Shown: positions 1 to 6,679 of the stretch, in pieces | Layout of the letters: every line of letters starts with the position of its first letter | How positions within the stretch are numbered: the first letter of the stretch is position 1 | Assembly (NCBI GenBank): GCA_023420415.1 | Contig: JAEZWF010000016.1 | Span: forward strand, 7,385 to 71,384 | DNA: 64,000 nt | Direction: 5' to 3' | Source of the DNA: Actinomycetes bacterium | Lineage (GTDB): Bacteria > Actinomycetota > Actinomycetes > Actinomycetales > Dermatophilaceae | Made by a program: the position numbers and the translations under genes | Notes under the pieces: generated by a model | Told to the model about the DNA's origin: nothing | The model's database searches: none | Seen by the model: the letters and a program-made list of their open reading frames with translations, nothing else

Positions 1-65
1 CTCGGGCGTTCCTTGGCCATCGCAGGGCGCGCACGCGGCATCCTGCGCGGATCGGATGCCCAGAC

Positions 66-494
66 TCAGCCGGGCAGCCCGCCGGCCATGCGCCCCAACG
101 CCTGGTGCCAGTGGTCCTGGTCGCCCCGCGGGTCACCGGCGATGCCGCGGCCCTCGTGGAAGAGGTCGACGCGGGTGCCGTCGCCGTCGGGCCGCAGCTG
201 CACGTCGAGCATGCTGAGCGGTCCGTCGTCGTGTGGGTGCCAGGTGACGCGCACCTGCTCGAGCGGGTGGAAGCTGCGGACCACGCCATGGGCCCCGTCA
301 CCCGCGTGCCACGGCTCGCCCTTGCTGCCGAGCCGGGCGCCGTCACCGAGGAGCGCCTCGGTGCCCTGCGGACTGATGAGGTGTTGCCAGACCTGGTCGG
401 TCGTCGCCGACACGGTCGTGTACGTGTGGATCGCCGCCTCCACGTCGGCCGAGTCGGCACTGCCGTCGGGGACCTCGTCGACCTCACTGTTCAT
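66..494 (-). CDS. SRPBCC / AHSA1-like domain protein
   Basis: A 142-residue cytoplasmic protein with no signal peptide or membrane segment. After an acidic N-terminus (MNSEVDEVPDG) it has the START/Bet v1-like pattern of AHSA1 proteins: an early 'T.TTVSATTDQVWQHLISPQG' type segment, then alternating strands such as VRVTWHPHD and the C-terminal helix DHWHQALGRMAGGL. Proteins of this fold bind hydrophobic ligands or act as hormone-independent stress proteins; the ligand here is unknown. I chose the start at 494 because GGAGG lies about 8 bases upstream; the longer open frame to 746 runs through the divergent promoter region. It points away from the epimerase/sigma pair. Confidence 0.75.
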   Translation of the reverse strand: MNSEVDEVPDGSADSADVEAAIHTYTTVSATTDQVWQHLISPQGTEALLGDGARLGSKGEPWHAGDGAHGVVRSFHPLEQVRVTWHPHDDGPLSMLDVQLRPDGDGTRVDLFHEGRGIAGDPRGDQDHWHQALGRMAGGLPG

Positions 495-592
495 GGTGAA
501 ACCTCCGTCCGGGAGGGGCAGCCCCGGATGGGCTGGCCCATCGCCTTCCAGTCGACCAAACCGGTTGCCCGCTGGCAAGGGGACAAAGGCCG

Positions 593-635
593 CGAGGCAT
601 GCCGCGTGCGCGCGGCTCGCACGCGGCATACCTCG
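593..635. repeat. inverted pair of the GTATGCCGCG-type motif (18-bp arms)
   Basis: Arms 593-610 and 618-635 are complementary over 18 bp with one mismatch (GCATGCC instead of GTATGCC on the left). The pair lies between two divergently transcribed genes, just upstream of the promoter at 650-676, so it cannot act as a simple terminator for either. It belongs to the dispersed motif family described for the whole window. Confidence 0.7.
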
Positions 636-649
636 TGTTGTCGCCCACC

Positions 650-676
650 TGTCACACACCGGTGGGCTGCCTTGTC
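650..676 (+). promoter_or_regulatory. ECF41-type promoter
   Basis: TGTCACA at 650-656 is followed after 16 bases by TGTC at 673-676. ECF41 sigma factors are known to recognise TGTCACA with a CGTC-like -10 element about 16 bases away, and they usually drive the partner gene next to them. This site sits about 45 bases upstream of the epimerase gene that forms an operon with an ECF41 sigma gene, so positive autoregulation is likely. Confidence 0.7.
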
Positions 677-721
677 TGTGGGGGTGACCGAGGAAATCAC
701 GACTCGAAGGAGTGGATGACG

Positions 722-1729
722 ATGCGAGTGTTCGTCGCAGGAGCAACCGGGGCGATCGGGCAGCAGCTGGTGCCGCGGCTGGTGGCAGCCGGGCACGAGG
801 TGACGGGGATGACGCGCAGCCCGGCCAAGCAGGAGCAGGTCGCCTCGCTGGGTGCGACGCCGGTCGTGGCGGACGCGCTCGACGCCGAGCAGGTGGCCGA
901 CGCGGTCGGCCGAGCGCGGCCGGAGGTGATCGTGCACCAGCTGACGTCGATCGGACCGCTGGACCTGCGCAACTTCGACCGGGCGTTCGCGCTGACCAAC
1001 CGGCTGCGCACGGAGGGGACGAACCACCTGCTGTCAGCCGGTCAGGCGGTCGGGGTGCGGCGGTTCGTGGCGCAGAGCTTCTTCGCCGGGTACGACAGGG
1101 TCGGGTCGATGGTGAAGACGGAGGACGACCCGTTCGGCTCTGCTGCGCCGAAGGAGATGCGCGAGACGATCGCCGCGATCAGGCACGTCGAGGACGCGGT
1201 CATGCACGCCACGTGGACCGAGGGGCTGGTGCTGCGGTACGGCGGGTTCTACGGGCCGGGGACGTCGCTCGGCGCGGATGGTGAACAGACCGAGGCGGTG
1301 CGAACGGGCAAGTTTCCGTTGGTGGGCAACGGAAACGGCACGTGGTCCTTCATCCACGTGACGGATGCGGCGGATGCCACCGTGGCGGCGGTCGCCGGTG
1401 GTGCGTCAGGTGTCTACAACGTCGTCGACGACGAACCGGCCCCCGTGCGCGTGTGGTTGCCGGAGCTGGCGTCCATGCTCGTCGCCCGCGCGCCGCGGCG
1501 CGTGCCGCGCTTCGCCGGCAGGCTGTTCGCGGGCGAGACTGGCGTCGTGATGATGACCGAGCTGCGTGGAGCCTCGAACGCCAAGGCCCGCCGAGAGCTG
1601 GGCTGGGTGCCGGCGCACCCGAGCTGGCGACAGGGCTTCGCCGAGCTCGCCGGGGTCTCGGGGGTCTCGGTGGCCTCTGGGGTCTCCGGGGTCTCTGGGG
1701 TCTCGGGAGTCTCGAAGGCCGTGGGATGA
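722..1729 (+). CDS. NAD-dependent epimerase/dehydratase, ECF41 partner
   Basis: A 335-residue extended short-chain dehydrogenase/epimerase-fold protein. The N-terminal Rossmann glycine motif GATGAIGQQL starts at about residue 7, and a YGGFYGPGTSLG segment of the type seen in nucleoside-diphosphate-sugar epimerase-like proteins lies near residue 170. The expected YxxxK catalytic motif is not obvious, so activity is uncertain. The start at 722 has AAGGAG nine bases upstream; 716 (MTMR) is the alternative. The stop overlaps the sigma factor start by ATGA, so the two are translationally coupled. ECF41 sigma factors are typically encoded with a carboxymuconolactone decarboxylase, oxidoreductase or epimerase partner, and this is the epimerase type. 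The C-terminus is an unusual Gly-Val-Ser repeat encoded by a tandem DNA repeat. Confidence 0.85.
   Translation: MRVFVAGATGAIGQQLVPRLVAAGHEVTGMTRSPAKQEQVASLGATPVVADALDAEQVADAVGRARPEVIVHQLTSIGPLDLRNFDRAFALTNRLRTEGTNHLLSAGQAVGVRRFVAQSFFAGYDRVGSMVKTEDDPFGSAAPKEMRETIAAIRHVEDAVMHATWTEGLVLRYGGFYGPGTSLGADGEQTEAVRTGKFPLVGNGNGTWSFIHVTDAADATVAAVAGGASGVYNVVDDEPAPVRVWLPELASMLVARAPRRVPRFAGRLFAGETGVVMMTELRGASNAKARRELGWVPAHPSWRQGFAELAGVSGVSVASGVSGVSGVSGVSKAVG
1652..1714 (+). repeat. tandem GGGGTCTC-like repeat at the 3' end of the epimerase gene
   Basis: About eight degenerate copies of a GGGGTCTCG-type unit run through the last coding segment and encode repeated Gly-Val-Ser. Units are 9 bases or a close variant, so copy-number change by slippage could keep the frame. 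The downstream sigma factor start follows immediately. Confidence 0.7.
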
Positions 1730-2685
1730 ACGAGGAGGACCAGCTGCTCGCCGAGCTGCGGCCGGTGGCGTTCGCGATCGCCTACCGCATGCTCGGCAGC
1801 GTCACCGAGGCCGAGGACGTCGTGCAGGAGGCGCTGTTGCGCGTGCACCAGGCGGTCGAGTCCGGCGAGCAGATCGCCTCACCGCGCGCGTTCGTGGCGA
1901 CGGTGACGACGCGGCTGGCGATCAACGAGCTGAAGTCGGCGCGAGCGCGCCGGGAGAGCTACGTCGGCGCGTGGCTGCCCGAGCCGATCGTCACCGACCG
2001 CCTCACGAGTCGATGGGTCGGAACCGCTTCTGCACCAACGCGTTTCGAGGATCCGGCGCGGCATGCCGAGACGGCCGACTCGCTGTCACTCGCGATGCTC
2101 GTGCTGCTCGAGAGCCTCTCCCCCGAACAGCGTGCCGCGTTCCTGTTGCACGACGTGTTCGGCTACGGCTACGACGAGATCACCCGGATCGTCGACACCA
2201 GCGAGGCCAACGTGCGCCAGCTGACCAGTCGCGCCCGGGCGCGGGTCAGGGAGGGGCGACCGCGGTTCACCACGTCGCGTGAGCAGCACGCCGAGCTGGC
2301 GCGGCGCTTCTTCGCCGCGGCCGAGGAGGGCGACCTCGGCGGGCTCGAGTCACTGCTGGCCCACGACGTCGAGCTGACCGGTGACGGTGGCGGGAAGGCC
2401 CCTGCCCTGGCGCGCACGCTGCGCGGTCGCAGCCGGGTCGCACACACGCTGCTCAACTGGCTCAAGCTGCGCGAGCGAGTGCCGGAGGTGTCGTTGCGCC
2501 AAGTCGAGGTCAACGGCGGACCGGGGGCGCTCTTCGTCGACGGCGACGCACGGGTGCTGGCCGTCTGGTGGCTGGACATCGCGGGCGGCGAGGTCGTCGG
2601 GGTGCGCTCGATCGTCAACCCGGACAAGCTCGCCCACCTCGGCGAGGTCGGCGACATCGTCGGGCTGCTGCGCGGGTCCCGCTGA
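1726..2685 (+). CDS. sigJ: ECF41-family RNA polymerase sigma factor (SigJ-like)
   Basis: A 319-residue sigma-70 family factor. Region 2 is at about residues 10-75 (RMLGSVTEAEDVVQEALLR) and region 4 at about 125-185 (LSPEQRAAFLLHDVFGYGYDEI, then an HTH). A C-terminal SnoaL/NTF2-like extension follows. It carries the two hallmark motifs of group ECF41: DGGGK at residues 220-224 and NPDKL at 298-302. In this group the fused C-terminal domain, not a separate anti-sigma factor, modulates activity. The gene overlaps the epimerase gene by 4 bases, and the operon is preceded by a matching TGTCACA-N16-TGTC promoter. The signal sensed is unknown. The family call is secure; the symbol is by similarity only. 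Confidence 0.92.
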   Translation: MNEEDQLLAELRPVAFAIAYRMLGSVTEAEDVVQEALLRVHQAVESGEQIASPRAFVATVTTRLAINELKSARARRESYVGAWLPEPIVTDRLTSRWVGTASAPTRFEDPARHAETADSLSLAMLVLLESLSPEQRAAFLLHDVFGYGYDEITRIVDTSEANVRQLTSRARARVREGRPRFTTSREQHAELARRFFAAAEEGDLGGLESLLAHDVELTGDGGGKAPALARTLRGRSRVAHTLLNWLKLRERVPEVSLRQVEVNGGPGALFVDGDARVLAVWWLDIAGGEVVGVRSIVNPDKLAHLGEVGDIVGLLRGSR

Positions 2686-2728
2686 CCCGGCCGGGTCCCA
2701 GCTGTGGCTACCCCGATTATGACGCCCC

Positions 2729-2745
2729 GTTATGGATCGCATAAC
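2729..2745. promoter_or_regulatory. candidate operator, GTTATG-N5-CATAAC
   Basis: A perfect 6-bp inverted repeat with a 5-base spacer in the 299-base gap (2686-2984) before the amino acid transporter. A GNTTATG-like copy (GATTATG) lies just upstream at 2715-2721. The A/T-rich arms stand out from the surrounding G+C-rich DNA. The regulator is unknown. I see no gene in the gap. Confidence 0.4.
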
Positions 2746-2984
2746 ATCGCGTTCGTGGTTGATGACGCCCTCGAAGGACCTGCCGCTCGGCTCCTCGTCT
2801 GTCGGTAGCCGCGTGCCGGTGCACTGACAGCACCGCGCGCGGCCTGCCTCGCGTCTCCATCGATCTCTCGCCTGCTCCACCCCAGCCTGACCAGGCCCGT
2901 GCGCAAGGGCGCGCCGGGTCGATCGCCCACGCCCTGCACCGGTCCCCACTGGCGGACCAAGGGCCCTGTCCCCCAAGGAAACCC

Positions 2985-3836
2985 ATGTCTGCACGCTCTC
3001 GCCTTCTGTCCATCGCGTCCGTCACCGTGCTCGCCCTCGGCCTCGCCGCCTGCGGTGGCGGCTCGGGCAGCGACACCGCCGGCGGCACCGACGCCAACCC
3101 CTACGACCTGCAGCAGCCGGGCGTCCTGCGGGCCGGGACGCTCACCGACGCACCGCCGAACGTGTACCTCAAGGACGGCAAGTTCACCGGCTTCGACAAC
3201 GACCTGCTGACCGCCGTTGCCGCCAAGCTCGACCTCAAGGTCGAGTTCGTCGGCACCGAGTTCAGCTCGCTGCTGGCGCAGGTCAAGACCCGCAAGTTCG
3301 ACATCGGCTCGTCGTCGATCAGCATCACCGAGAAGCGCAAGCAGACGGTGGCGTTCACCAACAAGTACGACTTCGGGTTCCTCGGGCTCGACGTCCCGGC
3401 CAGCTCGACCGTCAAGGGGTTCGACCAGCTCTCGGGCAAGCGCGTGGTCGTCGTCCAGGGCACCGTCCAGGACGACTACGCCACCCGCACCAACCTCAAC
3501 CCCGTGCGCGTCCCGGACTACAACGCGGCGCTCAACCAGCTCAAGTCCGGCACCGCCGACGCCTGGATCACCCCCGCCGAGATCGGTGAGAAGTCGGCCA
3601 CCGAGTCCGGCGGCAAGGTCAAGGCAGTCGCCAAGCAGCTGGACACCGGCGGCATGGGATTCGCTGTGGCACAGGACAACCCGAAGCTGCGCGACGCCGT
3701 GAACAAGGCCCTCGACGAGGTCATCGCCGACGGCACGTGGGCCAAGCTGCAGAAGCAGTACTACCCCAGCCGCCCGATCCCGGCCGACTTCAAGCCCGGC
3801 AGCGGCACGGTCGCCCCGGCCGGCCTGGACAACTGA
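2985..3836 (+). CDS. polar amino acid ABC transporter substrate-binding lipoprotein
   Basis: A 283-residue family 3 solute-binding protein. The signal sequence ends in the lipobox LAAC, so Cys23 is the predicted lipidated residue, followed by a Gly/Ser linker. The mature part starts with VLRAGTLTDAPPNVYLKDGKF, includes the family pattern GFDNDLLTAVAAKL, and ends in a helix-rich segment (ALDEVIADGTWAKLQKQYY). It captures an amino acid, probably of the glutamine/glutamate/histidine class, outside the membrane and passes it to the permease downstream. The start is supported by AAGGAA about 5 bases upstream. It is the first gene of a three-gene operon (2985-5437). Confidence 0.9.
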   Translation: MSARSRLLSIASVTVLALGLAACGGGSGSDTAGGTDANPYDLQQPGVLRAGTLTDAPPNVYLKDGKFTGFDNDLLTAVAAKLDLKVEFVGTEFSSLLAQVKTRKFDIGSSSISITEKRKQTVAFTNKYDFGFLGLDVPASSTVKGFDQLSGKRVVVVQGTVQDDYATRTNLNPVRVPDYNAALNQLKSGTADAWITPAEIGEKSATESGGKVKAVAKQLDTGGMGFAVAQDNPKLRDAVNKALDEVIADGTWAKLQKQYYPSRPIPADFKPGSGTVAPAGLDN

Positions 3837-3869
3837 TCCTCGGCCTGGACGACGACGAGAGGAGGGCCA

Positions 3870-4679
3870 GTGGACGTCCTGAACACGTTGTGGGAGACGT
3901 TCTTCGACTTCGGGGCCATGCGTGAGGCGCTGCCCGACCTGGTCGGCACGGGCCTGCGCAACACGCTCGTGCTGGCCCTCTTCTCCGCAGTCATCGGCAC
4001 GGTCGTCGGCATGCTGCTGGCGATGGCGGGCCTGTCCCGGAGCCGGTGGCTGCGCTGGCCGGCGCGGGTCTACACCGACATCTTCCGCGGCCTCCCGGCG
4101 GCGGTGACGATCCTGCTCATCGGCGTCGGACTGTCGCCCGTCGGGCTGAAGATCTGGGGACCCAACCCGTTCCCGCTCGGCATCCTCGCCCTGTCACTGA
4201 TCGCCAGCGCCTACATCGGTGAGATCTTCCGGTCCGGCATCCAGAGCGTCGAGGCGGGTCAGCTCGAGGCGGCCCGGGCGCTGGGCTTCAGCCGTGGTGC
4301 CGGGATGCGGCTCGTCGTCGTGCCGCAGGGCGTGCGCCGCGTCCTCCCGGCCCTGGTGAACCAGTTCATCGCGCTCATCAAGGAGTCGTCGCTCGTCTAC
4401 TTCCTCGGCCTGCTCGCGAGCCAGCGCGACCTGTTCCGCATCGGCCAGGACGCGGCGGCCAACACCGGCAACCAGTCGGCGCTGTTGCTGGCCGGGTTGT
4501 TCTACCTCGTCATCACCATTCCGCTCACCCACGCCGTCAACGCGATCGACCGCCGCCTGCGCGAGGGGCGTCGCGGCGACGGTGGGCCGGCGGATCCGGC
4601 GCCCGGCGAGACCGGTCCCGGCGGCGCGGCCGACGACCGCGTCCGCGGACCGCTGGCACTCACCCAGGAGGCACATTGA
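3870..4679 (+). CDS. amino acid ABC transporter permease (HisM/GlnP type)
   Basis: A 269-residue inner-membrane permease with about five hydrophobic segments. It has the conserved cytoplasmic EAA loop (SVEAGQLEAARALGFSRGAGMRLVVVPQ, about residues 125-153) that docks on the ATPase. The GTG start follows GGAGG. The C-terminal tail (about 245-269) is hydrophilic and Gly/Pro-rich. Only one permease is present, so it presumably forms a homodimer. The 3' end overlaps the ATPase start by 4 bases (TTGA). Confidence 0.9.
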   Translation: MDVLNTLWETFFDFGAMREALPDLVGTGLRNTLVLALFSAVIGTVVGMLLAMAGLSRSRWLRWPARVYTDIFRGLPAAVTILLIGVGLSPVGLKIWGPNPFPLGILALSLIASAYIGEIFRSGIQSVEAGQLEAARALGFSRGAGMRLVVVPQGVRRVLPALVNQFIALIKESSLVYFLGLLASQRDLFRIGQDAAANTGNQSALLLAGLFYLVITIPLTHAVNAIDRRLREGRRGDGGPADPAPGETGPGGAADDRVRGPLALTQEAH

Positions 4680-5437
4680 GCAGCCAGACCGCAGTCACGG
4701 CTTCGACCGTGAACGGCATCTCGGTCGCAACCCGCGACGTCCACCTCGCGTTCGGCCGCAACCAGGTGCTGCGTGGCGTCGACTTCGACGTGCCGGCCGC
4801 GACGACGACGTGCGTGATCGGACCGTCGGGGTCGGGCAAGTCGACGTTGCTGCGCGTGGTGAACCGCCTGCTCGAGCCCGACCGCGGCGACGTCCTGCTC
4901 GACGGGCGCAGCGTGCTCGCGGACGACCCCGACCTGCTGCGCCAGCGCGTCGGGATGGTCTTCCAGCAGTTCAACCTGTTCCCGCACAAGAGCGTTCGCG
5001 CCAACATCACCCTCGGCCTCACCAAGCTCAAGGGACTGTCCAAGGACGAGGCCGACGAGGTGGCGCTGACCCAGCTCGACCGGGTCGGGCTGGCACACAA
5101 GGCGGACGTGCGTCCGGGCACCCTCTCCGGCGGTCAGCAGCAGCGGGTCGCCATCGCGCGGGCGCTGGCGATGGAGCCGCAGGTGATGCTCTTCGACGAG
5201 GCAACCTCCGCGCTCGACCCCGAGCTGGTCAAGGGCGTGCTCGCCACCATGGCCGACCTCGCCTCCGGGGGCATGACGATGCTCGTCGTGACCCACGAGA
5301 TGGGTTTCGCCCGTTCGGTCGCCGACCAGGTGCTCTTCATGGACCAGGGGCTGGTCGTGGAGTCGGGTGCCCCGGCGCAGGTCTTCGACGACCCGGGCAC
5401 CGACCGCCTGCGCAGGTTCCTGTCGCAGGTGCTCTGA
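4676..5437 (+). CDS. amino acid ABC transporter ATP-binding protein (GlnQ/HisP type)
   Basis: A 253-residue ABC ATPase that starts with TTG overlapping the permease stop, after AGGAGG. It has Walker A GPSGSGKST (about residues 46-54), the Q-loop in FQQFNLFPH, signature LSGGQQQR, Walker B VMLFDEATSALD and the switch histidine in VTHEMGF. It energises import of the amino acid bound by the upstream lipoprotein. It is the last gene of the operon; a strong hairpin lies 25 bases after the stop. Confidence 0.95.
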   Translation: MSSQTAVTASTVNGISVATRDVHLAFGRNQVLRGVDFDVPAATTTCVIGPSGSGKSTLLRVVNRLLEPDRGDVLLDGRSVLADDPDLLRQRVGMVFQQFNLFPHKSVRANITLGLTKLKGLSKDEADEVALTQLDRVGLAHKADVRPGTLSGGQQQRVAIARALAMEPQVMLFDEATSALDPELVKGVLATMADLASGGMTMLVVTHEMGFARSVADQVLFMDQGLVVESGAPAQVFDDPGTDRLRRFLSQVL

Positions 5438-5462
5438 GCGCTCGCCTCCCTGACGTCTCCAC

Positions 5463-5512
5463 ACGCAAAGGTATGCCGCGTGGGCACCTGCCCGCGCGGC
5501 ATACCTCTGCGT
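5463..5512. terminator. hairpin built from an inverted motif pair
   Basis: Arms 5463-5480 and 5495-5512 pair over 18 bp with one mismatch and contain GGTATGCCGCG and its complement. The loop can extend the stem through GGGCA/TGCCC. It lies between the convergent ABC ATPase and aldo/keto reductase genes, so it probably terminates both. No clear U-tract follows, as is common in actinobacteria. Confidence 0.75.
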
Positions 5513-5540
5513 TGTCGGTGCGACGAAACGCGTTGGTGCG

Positions 5541-6551
5541 TCAGGCGACTCGCGTCTGGGGAGCGTTCTCCTCGGTCCTGCGCGGGTCACGCTCGACGAC
5601 GTCACCCAGTGCCTCGTTGATCGCGGTCATGACCTCGGGGTCGAGCTTCACGCCGGCGGCCTTGGCGTTCTCGTGCACCTGCTCGGGGCGGGAGGCGCCG
5701 ACCAGTGCTGCGGCGACGTTGGGGTTCTGGAGCACCCAGGCGACGGCGAGCTGGGCCATCGTCAGGCCCGCGTCGTCGGCGATGGGACGCAGCTTCTCCA
5801 CGCGGGTGAGGACGTCGTCGCGCAGGAAGCGCTTGACGAAGTCGGCGCCGCCCTTCTCGTCAGTGGCGCGCGATCCGGCGGGCGGCGGCTGACCCGGCTG
5901 GTACTTGCCGGTGAGGACGCCCTGGGCGACCGGGCTCCAGACGATCTGGCTGATGCCGAGCTCCTCGCAGGTCGGGACGACCTCGTCCTCGATGACGCGC
6001 CAGAGCATGTTGTACTGCGGCTGGCTGGAGATGAGCTGGATGTTCAGCTCCTTGGCGAGCTCGTGGCCGGCGCGGATCTGGTCGGCGGTCCACTCGCTGA
6101 CGCCGATGTAGAGCGCCTTGCCCTGCCGCACCACGTCGGCGAAGGCGATCATCGTCTCCTCGAGCGGTGTCTCGGTGTCGAACCGGTGCGCCTGGTAGAG
6201 GTCGACATAGTCGGTCTGGAGCCGCTGGAGGCTGCCGTTGATCGACTCCATGATGTGCTTGCGCGACAGGCCGGTGTCGTTCTTCCCGCCGGGGCCGGTG
6301 GGCCAGTAGACCTTGGTGAAGATCTCGAGGCTCTCGCGGCGCTCACCCGACAGGGCTTCTCCCAGAACGGTTTCGGCCGCCGTGTTGGCGTAGACGTCGG
6401 CAGTGTCGAAGGTGCTGATGCCGACGTCGAGGGCCGCGCGGACACACTCCTTCGCGACGTCGTTCTCGACCTGGGAGCCGTGGGTGAGCCAGTTGCCGTA
6501 GGTGATCTCGGAGATCTTCAGACCGCTGTTGCCGAGGTATCGGAAGTTCAT
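5541..6551 (-). CDS. aldo/keto reductase (potassium-channel beta-subunit-like)
   Basis: A 336-residue NAD(P)H-dependent oxidoreductase with a TIM-barrel fold. It opens with MNFRYLGNSGLKISEITYG. Catalytic residues follow the family pattern: Asp and Tyr in FDTADVY, Lys in IFTKVYW and His in YQAHRFD. The cofactor region lies in SPVAQGVLTGKY and the C-terminal ALVGASRPEQV. It reduces aldehydes or ketones; the substrate is unknown. It is monocistronic and divergent from the next gene. Only a weak purine stretch precedes the ATG. Confidence 0.9.
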   Translation of the reverse strand: MNFRYLGNSGLKISEITYGNWLTHGSQVENDVAKECVRAALDVGISTFDTADVYANTAAETVLGEALSGERRESLEIFTKVYWPTGPGGKNDTGLSRKHIMESINGSLQRLQTDYVDLYQAHRFDTETPLEETMIAFADVVRQGKALYIGVSEWTADQIRAGHELAKELNIQLISSQPQYNMLWRVIEDEVVPTCEELGISQIVWSPVAQGVLTGKYQPGQPPPAGSRATDEKGGADFVKRFLRDDVLTRVEKLRPIADDAGLTMAQLAVAWVLQNPNVAAALVGASRPEQVHENAKAAGVKLDPEVMTAINEALGDVVERDPRRTEENAPQTRVA

Positions 6552-6679
6552 GGTCCCAACGTATGTCGAGTCGTCACGGCTCGCGTCGGTAGGTGCGCGG
6601 GCCCTTCGCAGGACGTCCTTCGCCCTCGCGTGTCAGGCGTCGTCCGTAGGCTCGCTGCGACGCCACACGAGGGGGCCAC

